Below, piece after piece: positions 15,902 to 24,436 of a DNA stretch of 39,492 nucleotides. The notes below the pieces were generated by a model. That model saw nothing but the letters and a program-made list of their open reading frames with translations, was not told the DNA's origin and did not search any database. Source of the DNA: Gillisia hiemivivida (lineage in GTDB: Bacteria > Bacteroidota > Bacteroidia > Flavobacteriales > Flavobacteriaceae); assembly GCF_007997295.1 (NCBI RefSeq), contig NZ_VORY01000026.1, positions 1-39,492 of the forward strand, read 5' to 3'. A program made the position numbers and the translations under genes. Numbering within the stretch: the stretch's first letter is position 1; each line of letters opens with the position of its first letter.

Positions 15902-15990
15902 GCTCAAGCTCAAGACAATAATCTTGGGAATTGCTAATTTATATTGCAGATAAAAAGTTAAATCAATATTTAACCTATAACCATATTTCA
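15895..15990 (+). pseudogene. Relic of a DUF2490 gene 5' end
   Basis: AATCTTGGGAATTG, CTAATTTATATTG and ATAAAAAGTTAAATCAA occur in the same order and spacing as in the intact DUF2490 gene at about 24620-24670 (AATCTTGGGAATTGG, CTAATTTATATTGG, ATAAAAAGATAAATCAA). The encoded start QDNNLGN parallels QDSNLGN. The relic keeps only the region around the signal peptide cut site and has stops and indels. It lies after the carbonic anhydrase gene, exactly where the second module has its DUF2490 gene. Confidence 0.7.
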
Positions 15991-16007
15991 GGACAAGACA
16001 GCCAAGT

Positions 16008-17480
16008 CTAAAACTTAGCGTTTAATTCTTCAACAATAATTTCTATCTTTTTATTCTTAGCTTTTTTCTCTAAATAAATTGCCGATGTTTGCCTTACCTC
16101 ACAGTCTTTAATAGCGCAACGTTCGCAGGTTACACCAACCTCTTGTTTTTTAATAGTCTTATCGCCTAAAAATTTCAACTTGCGCTCCAATTGCTTATTA
16201 ATTAGTAACCCAATACTTATACTTCTATATTGATTGTTTCTAAAAGGATCTTTCGTAGCAGATGAGAGTACTAAATACTTTGTATCATGGCTTGGATAAT
16301 TCGAAATTTGAATATCAAATTCATGAGAATTTTTACTTATACTAATATCTTTTAAAACTTTCAAGGACACCCAACGTCTGCAATAATGCTCATTGGTTTC
16401 ATTGGCCCGAGGTGAATGCTGATGTGATAAATGAAGTTCCTTGTTTAAGTAAAATTTTTCGGAATCTGCTTTATGTGTAATCCTTAAAAAGAATAAATTC
16501 TTAATATTAAATGCTTTAGGCAAGATATTGGTTAAACGTTGATAGAATGATTCTGGTGAAGTATTGAAAGCTTTCAAAATTTGAAGAAATAGCGCTTTGT
16601 CAAAAGTTTCTTTTTCAAAAACTGTCTCTAATTGTAATGTTAATTCATCTTTAGGAATAACAAGCGCTCCAGCAAAATATGAGGCATAAAAATTATTGAG
16701 AACTTGGTCAAAACTTTCAAACTTTATCCAAGGAAATGTATACAAACGATCTTTGATTTCTAAAAAATTATATGCAAGTTCTTTTGCATATATAAAGGTG
16801 CGCTGAGCTTCATCAATCCCATTTGCCAATAAGAGAGTATGAGTTTTAGGAACAAAAACTGAACGTAAATTCCCTAAAGCTTCATATTTACTTAATTCAT
16901 TTTCAATAATAGAATATCCATATTCCTCTATTAAAATTTCTTCCAAATCTTTTGAGGAAACCGTTTGGCGTAAATCTAATTGGTAGGCTTTCACAAATTT
17001 CAAAACACTTTGTTCTAAATCATCAAAATAATTATTATTTGCTTCTTGAAAGGACCTTAATGAAGCAAGAAAAAAACTTTCTCTGCTAAAACTATAATGT
17101 TGTGCAATTTCAATAATAGTACTTATAAATGCATTTACTTTTGCAGGAGCGTTAGCGACAATATCTATTAAAGTATTTTCCTTAATTCCAAAGAGTTCCA
17201 AAGGAATTTCCTTTAGTATTTTAGATTGCAACAGGTCTCCAATAGGTGCTAAATTTTTATCTAATTTTAAAGACACCATTTGGTCGTACGGCACATCCAA
17301 TTTTTCGGAAAGTATCGCTATTTTATCTGGTTTCGGATATTTTTTACCATTCTCAATCTCATTTAAATAAGACTTAGATAAACCCGAAAGTTTAGACAAT
17401 CCAAATAAGGATAATTTGTTGTCAGTCCTTATCTGCTTTAACTTTAACCCAAATATTAGTTTGATATAATCTTCCTTCAT
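16008..17480 (-). CDS. XRE/ScfR-type regulator (RamB/MccR-like)
   Basis: 490 residues from ATG 17480 (the GTG two codons upstream is less likely). Domains: an XRE helix-turn-helix at residues 8-65 (KLKQIRTDNKLSLFGLSKLS, SKSYLNEIENGKKYPKPDK), a central ImmA/IrrE-like region in which the usual HExxH is replaced (AKELAYNFL), and a C-terminal short-chain fatty-acyl regulator domain with the cluster GVTCERCAIKDCEVR. RamB of actinobacteria and related regulators with this layout control isocitrate lyase, malate synthase or methylcitrate genes in response to acyl-CoA. It is divergent from aceB across an intergenic region with three GCGAA boxes. Confidence 0.85.
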   Translation of the reverse strand: MKEDYIKLIFGLKLKQIRTDNKLSLFGLSKLSGLSKSYLNEIENGKKYPKPDKIAILSEKLDVPYDQMVSLKLDKNLAPIGDLLQSKILKEIPLELFGIKENTLIDIVANAPAKVNAFISTIIEIAQHYSFSRESFFLASLRSFQEANNNYFDDLEQSVLKFVKAYQLDLRQTVSSKDLEEILIEEYGYSIIENELSKYEALGNLRSVFVPKTHTLLLANGIDEAQRTFIYAKELAYNFLEIKDRLYTFPWIKFESFDQVLNNFYASYFAGALVIPKDELTLQLETVFEKETFDKALFLQILKAFNTSPESFYQRLTNILPKAFNIKNLFFLRITHKADSEKFYLNKELHLSHQHSPRANETNEHYCRRWVSLKVLKDISISKNSHEFDIQISNYPSHDTKYLVLSSATKDPFRNNQYRSISIGLLINKQLERKLKFLGDKTIKKQEVGVTCERCAIKDCEVRQTSAIYLEKKAKNKKIEIIVEELNAKF

Positions 17481-17497
17481 AATCACAAATATACGCT

Positions 17498-17549
17498 ATT
17501 TTGCGAACATGCTTATTTTGCGAATATATACTTTTAGCGAACGTTCGCT
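17498..17549. promoter_or_regulatory. Triple GCGAA operator between regulator and aceB
   Basis: GCGAA starts at 17503, 17520 and 17537, exactly 17 bp apart. The first two are in ATTTTGCGAA context; the third is part of a perfect 14-bp palindrome, AGCGAACGTTCGCT (17536-17549). The actinobacterial RamB box is a related TTTGC-type sequence. These are the likely binding sites of the divergent ScfR-type regulator, controlling both itself and the glyoxylate genes. Actual binding is an inference. Confidence 0.7.
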
Positions 17550-17599
17550 TGTTTTTTAGAAAACTTTGTTCTAATATTGTCCTGTAAAACAATAAGACC

Positions 17600-19198
17600 A
17601 TGGAACACAAAACTTTAAAACTACCTAAACTAAACTTTTCAAAAGATGTAAGTAATTACTATCCAGAAATTCTTACAGAAGATGCTTTAAACTTTATAGC
17701 CGCACTTCATGAAAAATTTAATGCGAGACGACTTTCACTTTTGGAAAAGAGATTGTTACAGCAAAAGGTTTTTGATGAAGGTAACTTACCTGAATTCCCT
17801 CAAGAGACTCAATCTATAAGGGAAAGTGATTGGACTGCGGGTAACATTCCTGAAGATTTAAAAGATAGACGTGTAGAAATTACAGGTCCTGTAGATAGAA
17901 AAATGATCATTAATGCATTGAACTCCGGAGCACGAACATTTATGGCAGATCTGGAAGATAGCACTGCTCCTACCTGGGAAAATGTTATTGAAGGTCAACA
18001 AAATCTAATTGATGCCAACAATAAAACCATTTCATTGGTAGATTCAAAACGAGGTAAATCCTACATACTGAATCAAGAAACTGCAGTTTTAATGGTTAGA
18101 CCCAGAGGTTTACACTTAAACGAAAGACACATTCTAGTAAACGAAGAAGAAACTTCTGGAAGTTTGGTAGACTTTGGCCTTTACGTATTTCACAATACTC
18201 AAACCTTACTTTCCAACAATACGGCACCTTACTTCTACCTGCCAAAGCTAGAGCATTATTTAGAAGCACGTTGGTGGAATGATGTATTTACTTTTGCTCA
18301 AGACTATTTAGAGGTTCCTAAAGCAACTTTTAAGGCAACTGTTCTTATAGAAACTATTACTGCAAGTTTTCAGCTAGACGAGATCATTTTTGAACTTAAA
18401 GATCATATTGTGGGTTTAAATTGTGGTCGCTGGGATTATATATTTTCATACATCAAAAAATTTAGAAACCATCCAAACTTTGTGGTGCCAAACCGTGATC
18501 AGGTTACTATGACAACTCCTTTTATGGATGCGTATTCTAAGCTTGTGATTCAACGTTGTCATAAACGTGGTATCCTCGCCATTGGTGGAATGGCAGCTCA
18601 AATTCCCATTAAAAATGATGAATATGCAAATATTGTTGCTTTAGAAAAAGTAAGAAAAGACAAAGAAAGAGAGGCTAAAAATGGTCACGATGGTACTTGG
18701 GTTGCGCATCCAGCTTTAATTGAAGTAGCTATGGAAGAATTCAACAAACACATGCCATCACCAAACCAGTTACACGTTACTCGTGAAGATATCAATATTA
18801 CAGAACAAGATTTAGTAGAAATACCAAAAGGAACTGTAACCGAAGCCGGAATTAGAAAAAACATCAACGTAGGTATTTTATATACCGAAGCTTGGTTGAG
18901 AGGTCAAGGTGCTGTAGCGCTTTACAACTTAATGGAAGATGCTGCCACTGCAGAAATATCCCGAACCCAACTTTGGCAATGGTTAAAAAACGAAGTTGTA
19001 CTGGAAGATGGACGAAAATTTAATATAGAATTGTACATCGATTTATTCAACGATGAAGTCGAAAAAATATTAAAAGAGTTTGGAGTTGACACTATTAAAA
19101 ATACCAAGTTTAAACTCGCTATAGCGCTTTTTGACAAATTAGTGTTATCAGAAAAGTTTGAAGAATTTTTAACGCTTCCCGCCTATCAATACCTATAA
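17600..19198 (+). CDS. aceB: Malate synthase A
   Basis: 532 residues, standard for malate synthase A, which condenses glyoxylate with acetyl-CoA to malate, the second step of the glyoxylate bypass. The family signature KDHIVGLNCGRWDYIF lies near residues 268-283. TFMADLEDSTAPTWEN (about 114-129) and VLMVRPRGLHLNERH carry the active-site loop and the glyoxylate-binding Arg. GGMAAQIPIKND and HDGTWVAHPALIEVA close the barrel. aceA follows after 72 bp with a small hairpin (ATCCTG/CAGGAT near 19204-19236), so the two are likely co-transcribed, perhaps with differential stability. Confidence 0.96.
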   Translation: MEHKTLKLPKLNFSKDVSNYYPEILTEDALNFIAALHEKFNARRLSLLEKRLLQQKVFDEGNLPEFPQETQSIRESDWTAGNIPEDLKDRRVEITGPVDRKMIINALNSGARTFMADLEDSTAPTWENVIEGQQNLIDANNKTISLVDSKRGKSYILNQETAVLMVRPRGLHLNERHILVNEEETSGSLVDFGLYVFHNTQTLLSNNTAPYFYLPKLEHYLEARWWNDVFTFAQDYLEVPKATFKATVLIETITASFQLDEIIFELKDHIVGLNCGRWDYIFSYIKKFRNHPNFVVPNRDQVTMTTPFMDAYSKLVIQRCHKRGILAIGGMAAQIPIKNDEYANIVALEKVRKDKEREAKNGHDGTWVAHPALIEVAMEEFNKHMPSPNQLHVTREDINITEQDLVEIPKGTVTEAGIRKNINVGILYTEAWLRGQGAVALYNLMEDAATAEISRTQLWQWLKNEVVLEDGRKFNIELYIDLFNDEVEKILKEFGVDTIKNTKFKLAIALFDKLVLSEKFEEFLTLPAYQYL

Positions 19199-19270
19199 AA
19201 AACAATCCTGCGATTGCGGCAACAATCAACAGGATCTAATTATTAATAATAAATAACATATTACAAAATT

Positions 19271-20896
19271 ATGAAAAATTTAGCTCACAGTAATTATCAA
19301 TCTGCACTAGACACGGTTAGAAACCTTAAAGAAAAATACGGAGAAACCTGGAATGCAATCAATTCTGAAAGCGCGGCAAGGATGATTGCTCAAAATCGTT
19401 TTAAAACAGGTTTGGATATCGCTAAATATACAGCTGGCATTATGAGAAAAGATATGTCAGATTACGATGCAGATTCATCTAAATACACTCAATCACTCGG
19501 TTGCTGGCATGGTTTTGTGGCGCAGCAAAAAATGATAGCTGTCAAAAAGCATCATAAAACGACCAGTAAAAAGTACTTGTATCTTTCTGGTTGGATGGTA
19601 GCCGCATTACGTTCAGAATTTGGACCATTGCCAGATCAATCTATGCACGAGAAAACTGCTGTACCTTTATTAATAAAAGAAATTTATGATTTCTTACGTC
19701 AAGCAGATGCTATTGAGTTAAATGATCTATTTAATAGACTTGAAAAAGGAGAAGATGTGCAAGATCAAATAGATAATTTTGAAACCCATATAGTGCCTAT
19801 TATAGCAGATATTGACGCTGGTTTTGGAAATGAAGAAGCGACCTATTTGTTAACCAAAAAAATGATTGAAGCTGGAGCTTGTGCTATTCAGATTGAAAAT
19901 CAAGTTTCTGATGCTAAACAATGTGGGCATCAAGATGGAAAAGTTACGGTACCTCATGAAGATTTTATTGCAAAATTAAATGCAATTAGATATGCGTTTT
20001 TAGAATTAGGAGTAGATGACGGAGTTATAGTTGCAAGAACAGATTCTGAAGGAGCTAGCTTAACTCAAAAATTACCTGTTAGTCAAGAACCTGGAGATTT
20101 AGCTTCTCAATATTTAGCTTTTGTAGAAGCTGAAGAAATTGACGTAAAAGATGCTAAAGAAGATGATGTTCTTCTAAAAAGAGATGGGAAATTAGTACGT
20201 CCTGTAAGATTATCCAATGGTTTGTATAAATTTAAAGATGGCTCCAATATAGATAGAGTGGTATTAGATTGTATTACAAGTCTTCAAAATGGAGCAGATC
20301 TTTTATGGATTGAAACACCAACCCCAAATGTTAAGCAAATCGCTTATATGGTAAACAGAGTTAAAGAAGTAGTACCTAATGCGAAATTGGTTTACAATAA
20401 CTCCCCATCTTTCAACTGGACATTAAACTTCCGTAATCAAGCATATGAAGAAATGCTTTCTGAAGGCGAAAATATGACCGCTTATGATAGAAATAATTTA
20501 ATGGATTTAGAATATGATGGTAGTGAATTATGTCATCGTGCAGACGAGAAAATTAAAACGTTCCAAATTGATGGTGCAAGAGATGCAGGGATTTTCCATC
20601 ACTTAATTACGTTACCAACCTATCATACTACTGCTCTTCATATGAACGATTTAACAAAGGGGTATTTTGCAGAAGAAGGCATGTTAGCTTATGTAAAAGG
20701 TGTTCAAAGACAAGAAATTCGCAAAGGCGTTTCTTGTGTAAAACATCAACGAATGGCAGGTTCAGACCTAGGAGATGATCACAAAAGCTTCTTTGCAGGA
20801 GATAAAGCTATAAAAGCAGGAGGACAAAAGAATACAAGTAATCAGTTTGAAATCAAAGAAACTGAAGCAAAGCCAGAACTTGTTCTAGATAAATAA
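19271..20896 (+). CDS. aceA: Isocitrate lyase
   Basis: 541 residues, the longer bacterial isocitrate lyase form (as in Pseudomonas) rather than the 430-residue E. coli form. It splits isocitrate into succinate and glyoxylate. The catalytic Cys loop reads KQCGHQDGK (about residue 217), where the E. coli type has KKCGH. PIIADIDAGFGNEEATYLL binds Mg and substrate, and IQIENQVSD precedes the loop. NNSPSFNWTLNFRNQAYEEM matches the family's later active-site segment. It is downstream of aceB in the same orientation; together they let the cell grow on acetate, fatty acids or other C2 units. Confidence 0.96.
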   Translation: MKNLAHSNYQSALDTVRNLKEKYGETWNAINSESAARMIAQNRFKTGLDIAKYTAGIMRKDMSDYDADSSKYTQSLGCWHGFVAQQKMIAVKKHHKTTSKKYLYLSGWMVAALRSEFGPLPDQSMHEKTAVPLLIKEIYDFLRQADAIELNDLFNRLEKGEDVQDQIDNFETHIVPIIADIDAGFGNEEATYLLTKKMIEAGACAIQIENQVSDAKQCGHQDGKVTVPHEDFIAKLNAIRYAFLELGVDDGVIVARTDSEGASLTQKLPVSQEPGDLASQYLAFVEAEEIDVKDAKEDDVLLKRDGKLVRPVRLSNGLYKFKDGSNIDRVVLDCITSLQNGADLLWIETPTPNVKQIAYMVNRVKEVVPNAKLVYNNSPSFNWTLNFRNQAYEEMLSEGENMTAYDRNNLMDLEYDGSELCHRADEKIKTFQIDGARDAGIFHHLITLPTYHTTALHMNDLTKGYFAEEGMLAYVKGVQRQEIRKGVSCVKHQRMAGSDLGDDHKSFFAGDKAIKAGGQKNTSNQFEIKETEAKPELVLDK

Positions 20897-20914
20897 TTAT
20901 TTTACTAATTGATC

Positions 20915-20940
20915 AAGGCAACATATAAAAGTGTTGCCTT
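20915..20940 (+). terminator. Hairpin after aceA
   Basis: AAGGCAACA and TGTTGCCTT are perfect 9-bp arms around TATAAAAG, 18 bp after the aceA stop. Only two T of the right arm precede AGTC, so it may act as a partial terminator or 3'-end stabiliser before the broken rraA gene. Confidence 0.55.
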
Positions 20941-20974
20941 AGTCAATATTAGTAAATTAAACACTACTTGTAGT

Positions 20975-21549
20975 ATGTTTACAACAGCAGACCTTTGGGA
21001 TGAGTATGAAGAACTTCTAAGATGTGTTGACTCAATTTTTAATCATTTTGGAAAGAAAAAAGCGTTTTTTGGAAAAATCACAACTCTAAAGTTGTTTGAA
21101 GACAACTCCTTAGTGCGAAAACAATTAGAATCTAACGGGAAAGGCAAAGTACTTGTCATAGACGGGGGTGGTTCATTGCGTTGTGCATTAATAGGTGATC
21201 AGCTAGCTGCACTGGCAATACATAATAATTGGAATGGCATTATTGTAAATGGGTGTATTCGTGATAGTCAACTAATTAATTCCATGTAAACAGGTATAAG
21301 AGCTCTAAATACTTCTCCAAATCAAGAACCTCGGGGCAAGCCCACGAGGTATGAATTGGAAAATACTTTTAAAAATTCGAGGCAAGTCTCGGGGAATTAA
21401 ACCCTCAATGAGGGATTAAAAGTATTAAACGCAATATTGGAGAAATAGATATTCCAGTTAAAATTGGAGGTGTTTATTTTAATTCAGATGACTATATTTA
21501 TGTAGATACAGATGGGATACTTGTTAGCAAACTTAATTTGAAGAAATAA
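20975..21549 (+). pseudogene. RraA-family aldolase gene broken by a stop and by a repeat
   Basis: From ATG 20975 the frame reads [19 protein letters not shown], then [20 protein letters not shown] (the RraA Asp/Gly/Arg site) and [11 protein letters not shown]. An in-frame TAA (21287-21289) follows SM; the same frame continues TGIRALNTSP, is then split by a 98-bp element (21320-21417), and resumes KSIKRNIGEIDIPVKIGGVY...DGILVSKLNLKK to TAA 21547-21549. All parts match RraA in order. RraA-family proteins are class II aldolases acting on 2-oxo acids or, in E. coli, RNase E inhibitors. Between glyoxylate genes an aldolase role is the better guess. The truncated product lacks the C-terminal third. 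Confidence 0.85.
21320..21417 (+). repeat. Hairpin-rich AATC/GATT element, copy A (98 bp)
   Basis: Starts AATCAAGAACCTCGGGGC and ends CTCAATGAGGGATT, the same length as copy B. It sits inside the rraA frame between CCA (Pro) and AAA (Lys). Deleting exactly these 98 bases gives ...TSPKSIKRNIGE..., as expected for RraA, so insertion caused neither duplication nor loss. Stem CGAGG...CCTCGGGG-type pairings remain, but the long GC hairpins of copy C are absent. Confidence 0.92.
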
Positions 21550-21561
21550 ATTAAAGGATAA

Positions 21562-22734
21562 ATGAAAGGTAGAAAATTACTTATGATTCCTGGTCCTATT
21601 GAGTTTGAACCAGAGGTATTACAAGCATTGGGCATGTCTACTACTAGTCATGTAGCCCCAGATTTTATTGAGGTTTTTGGTAATAGCCTTGAACTGATGA
21701 GAAAAGTATGGAAGTCGCCAAAAGGACAAGCATTTATAGTTTCAGGAACCGGTACACTAGCTATGGATATGGCAGCAGCCAATCTTATAGAACAAGGGGA
21801 TCGTGTATTGGTTATTTCCACAGGATATTTTGGTAAACGCTTTAAAGATATTTTGGATCGTTATGGTGCGAATACAACTATTTTAGAAGCTCCTTTAGGC
21901 GAAGTTGTACCCCTAGAAGCAATTGAAAAAGAGCTTAAAACCGGGAGTTTTAAAGCGCTGACTATTACACATGTAGATACCTCAACTGGAATATTGGTGG
22001 ATCCGAAACCTATTGCGAAATTAGCCCAGAAATATAACACCTTAAGTATTTTAGATGGCGTCTGCTCGGTTGCAGGCGAAGAAATAAACCAAGACGAATG
22101 GGGGCTTGATGTTGTTTTAACCGGTTCTCAAAAGGCCATTGGTGTGCCTCCAGGACTCGCGCTTTTAATGGCATCGGAAAAAGCGATGGAAGTTTGGAAA
22201 AAAAGAAAAACGCCTGTATGCAATTATTACGCAGATTGGAATAATTGGTTGCCTATAATGACCGCTTACGAAGAAAGAAGACCTTCTTATTTCGGAACAC
22301 CCGCAGTTAATTTAATTGTTGCATTAGAAACTAGCTTGAAAATTATATGTAAAGAGGGTATGGACAAAAGGGTGAAAAGACATCAACTTTTAGCAAAAGC
22401 CTTTAGAGCTGGAATAACTGCACTAGACCTTGAAATATTACCAAAAACAAAACAAATAGCAGCTAATACTCTTACAGCAGTTTACTATCCAAAAGGAATT
22501 GATGGCGCGGCATTACTTTCAAAAATAGCTAGTAGTGATGTTATAGTTGCTGGTGGATTACTTTCAGAAATAAAAACCTCCTATTTTAGAATAGGTCATA
22601 TGGGCTCGGTATCATCAAATGATCTACTTGCAGTATTAGGTGCCATAGAACGTGCTTTATTAGAATTGGGGCAGAACATAGTTTCTGGAAACAGTTTACA
22701 AGCTTTTCAAAATGAACTTTTGAGATCTAATTAG
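21562..22734 (+). CDS. Class V aminotransferase, alanine/serine-glyoxylate type
   Basis: 390 residues of the PLP fold-type I, class V group. The Schiff-base Lys191 is in VVLTGSQKAIGVPPGLAL, preceded by Asp165 in LSILDGVCSVAGEE which contacts the PLP ring nitrogen. IPGPIEFEPEVLQALG and FIVSGTGTLAMDMA are the family's early motifs. This group includes alanine-glyoxylate and serine-glyoxylate aminotransferases, which convert glyoxylate to glycine. It starts 12 bp after the broken rraA and lies in the aceBA direction, so it probably drains or buffers glyoxylate made by isocitrate lyase. A phosphonate transaminase role is less likely. Confidence 0.85.
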   Translation: MKGRKLLMIPGPIEFEPEVLQALGMSTTSHVAPDFIEVFGNSLELMRKVWKSPKGQAFIVSGTGTLAMDMAAANLIEQGDRVLVISTGYFGKRFKDILDRYGANTTILEAPLGEVVPLEAIEKELKTGSFKALTITHVDTSTGILVDPKPIAKLAQKYNTLSILDGVCSVAGEEINQDEWGLDVVLTGSQKAIGVPPGLALLMASEKAMEVWKKRKTPVCNYYADWNNWLPIMTAYEERRPSYFGTPAVNLIVALETSLKIICKEGMDKRVKRHQLLAKAFRAGITALDLEILPKTKQIAANTLTAVYYPKGIDGAALLSKIASSDVIVAGGLLSEIKTSYFRIGHMGSVSSNDLLAVLGAIERALLELGQNIVSGNSLQAFQNELLRSN

Positions 22735-22750
22735 ACCTTCAAATACAAAA

Positions 22751-22825
22751 ATGAGATGGACAATAAAAAATATAAAAAATCTATTGATTCTCGTAAGCTG
22801 CTCACCTGTCGGAATAAATTATTAG
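22751..22825 (+). other. Possible lipoprotein signal-peptide scrap
   Basis: A 24-codon frame (ATG 22751, TAG 22823-22825) reads NIKNLLILVSCSPVG, a typical lipoprotein leader with Cys, and then stops at the end of the TetR gene on the other strand. It may be the truncated 5' end of a lost lipoprotein gene, or chance. Confidence 0.25.
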
Positions 22826-23496
22826 GACAATAATTTATCTGTAAAATAATTCAACATTATTTCTACTTCATCCACGGTATTTCCATAAACAGATATATCT
22901 GTAAGTCTTGGAAGATGTTTTGCGAAATAAATATGATTGTTGGACATTTCAAATAGGTTGCTGGCCAAAGCATAGGGATACTGGAATGTGGGATTGATTT
23001 CTGAAATTACCCCAGCAACCGTCGTTATAAGTTGCTTGTAATTTCTAAAATAACCTTTTCCGTATTCCTCATCCACGTCTTTTGTGCGATAGACTTTTAT
23101 ACCTTCTGCTATAATCACGCTGTGCAGTTTGCTTTTGTCCAAATAGTCAATGCTGGGGTTTTCAAAGGATGCAGAAACAAAGCAGTTGATAATTATTTCA
23201 AGTTTTCTCTTTGGGTCATTGATATTTAATGTGTTTATCCTAATTAAATAGGCTACCCATTCCCAATACCACGAAACCAGATAGATAAGCACTAGGTGTT
23301 TGTTTTCAAAATATCTGTAAACAGAGGACTCTGTACTTCCAATTTCCAGGGAAAGCTTTTTAAAATTAAAGGCTTCGAAACCTAGATCGCTCAACAACAA
23401 AATACTATGCTTGATAATATTTCTGCCCAAGACTGAATCTTGTGGATCCTTTAAGTATAGACCTTCGTTCAGTGCTATTTTGATTTCGATACCCAT
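22822..23496 (-). CDS. TetR-family regulator, paralog 2
   Basis: 225 residues from ATG 23496 (MGIEIKIALNEG), the start shared with paralog 1. HTH: FKKLSLEIGSTESSVYRYF. The ligand domain follows LVSWYWEWVAYLIRINTLN and ends in a stretch almost identical to paralog 1 (EMSNNHIYFAKHLPRLTDIS). It is divergent from the lipoprotein carbonic anhydrase and DUF2490 genes, with the perfect operator 23574-23592 between. Both regulators probably recognise the same site, so the two carbonic anhydrase modules may be cross-regulated. Confidence 0.85.
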   Translation of the reverse strand: MGIEIKIALNEGLYLKDPQDSVLGRNIIKHSILLLSDLGFEAFNFKKLSLEIGSTESSVYRYFENKHLVLIYLVSWYWEWVAYLIRINTLNINDPKRKLEIIINCFVSASFENPSIDYLDKSKLHSVIIAEGIKVYRTKDVDEEYGKGYFRNYKQLITTVAGVISEINPTFQYPYALASNLFEMSNNHIYFAKHLPRLTDISVYGNTVDEVEIMLNYFTDKLLS

Positions 23497-23573
23497 AATT
23501 ACTCTATTCAGACACAAAATTAGCAATTGAAATTCATAGTAATGGCTATACTTTGAAAGTTTAATAATTATTT

Positions 23574-23616
23574 ATGATAGGTTTACTATCATTATTAATA
23601 GTAATTATTATATTTG
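23574..23616 (+). promoter_or_regulatory. Predicted TetR operator 2 and -7 box before carbonic anhydrase 2
   Basis: ATGATAG-GTTTA-CTATCAT (23574-23592) is a perfect 7-bp inverted repeat with a 5-bp spacer. TATATTTG at 23609-23616 fits the Bacteroidota -7 consensus TAnnTTTG and lies 40 bp before the start codon. Operator, spacing and box are shared with 13492-13533. Confidence 0.75.
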
Positions 23617-23656
23617 ATCAGTTCACTTATAATAGTGAATCTCTAAAACACTAAAA

Positions 23657-24427
23657 ATGAAAAGAATAAAAACCAAATTAGCATTTGCTGTAATGATGGT
23701 ATTAAGCATCGCAGTGCTGTTTTCTTGTAAAGAAGAAAATAAGAATGAGAAAGAAATTGTAAGCACCCAAGAAAAAATTGAAGAACCTGTAACGGTAACT
23801 CATGTAATGACGAAGGAAGTTCAGGAAAGATTGACGCCACAAATGGTGATTGATGATTTTAAAGCCGGTAACGAACGTTTCGTGAATCAACAAACAACTA
23901 CCCGTAACCACGGAGAGCAAATTCGTAAAACGGCATTATCGCAGTATCCAAAAGCTATTGTACTTAGTTGTGTGGACAGCCGCATTCCAGTTGAAGATTT
24001 ATTTGACCAAGGTATTGGCGATGTTTTTGTTGGCCGTGTGGCGGGAAACTTCGTTAACGAAGATTTACTTGGAAGTATGGAATTTGCCACCAAAGTAGCT
24101 GGCGCCAAACTTGTTGTTATTATGGGTCACAAAAATTGTGGTGCTATTAAAGGCGCTATTGATAAGGCCGAACTTGGAAACTTGACGGCTATGCTCAAAA
24201 ACATACAACCCGCTGTAGATGCGGTGGTAGAACCAAAGGACGAATCCCTTAGAAATTCACAAAACGATGATTTTGTAGACGCAGTTTCCGACAAAAACGT
24301 GCTGTTGAACATTGAAAAAACACTAGCTCAAAGCCCTGTGCTGGTAGAGATGAAGGAAAATGGTGAAATAGAAGTTGTGGCAGCAACCTATGACCTTTCC
24401 ACTGGGAAAGTGACATTCCTTGAATAA
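23657..24427 (+). CDS. Beta-class carbonic anhydrase lipoprotein
   Basis: 256 residues. The leader KRIKTKLAFAVMMVLS...LFSC puts a lipid-bearing Cys at residue 24, so the enzyme is exported, an uncommon location for the beta class. A spacer of about 35 residues precedes the catalytic domain. Zinc ligands are complete: Cys105, Asp107/Arg109 in SCVDSRIPVEDLFDQG; His158, Cys161 in MGHKNCGAIKG. The catalytic domain is close to the cytosolic paralog at 15192 (shared NFVN.D.LGSMEFA, LGNLTAML, EPKD.SLRNS). Probably it interconverts CO2 and bicarbonate in the periplasm, feeding uptake. First gene of a unit with DUF2490. Confidence 0.92.
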   Translation: MKRIKTKLAFAVMMVLSIAVLFSCKEENKNEKEIVSTQEKIEEPVTVTHVMTKEVQERLTPQMVIDDFKAGNERFVNQQTTTRNHGEQIRKTALSQYPKAIVLSCVDSRIPVEDLFDQGIGDVFVGRVAGNFVNEDLLGSMEFATKVAGAKLVVIMGHKNCGAIKGAIDKAELGNLTAMLKNIQPAVDAVVEPKDESLRNSQNDDFVDAVSDKNVLLNIEKTLAQSPVLVEMKENGEIEVVAATYDLSTGKVTFLE

Positions 24428-24436
24428 ATTGATTTA

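Noticed and set aside
5032-21417. Self-splicing intron in the split genes
   Set aside because: 98 bp is too short for a group I or II intron and no conserved intron core is present; clean in-frame joins are explained by insertion without duplication.
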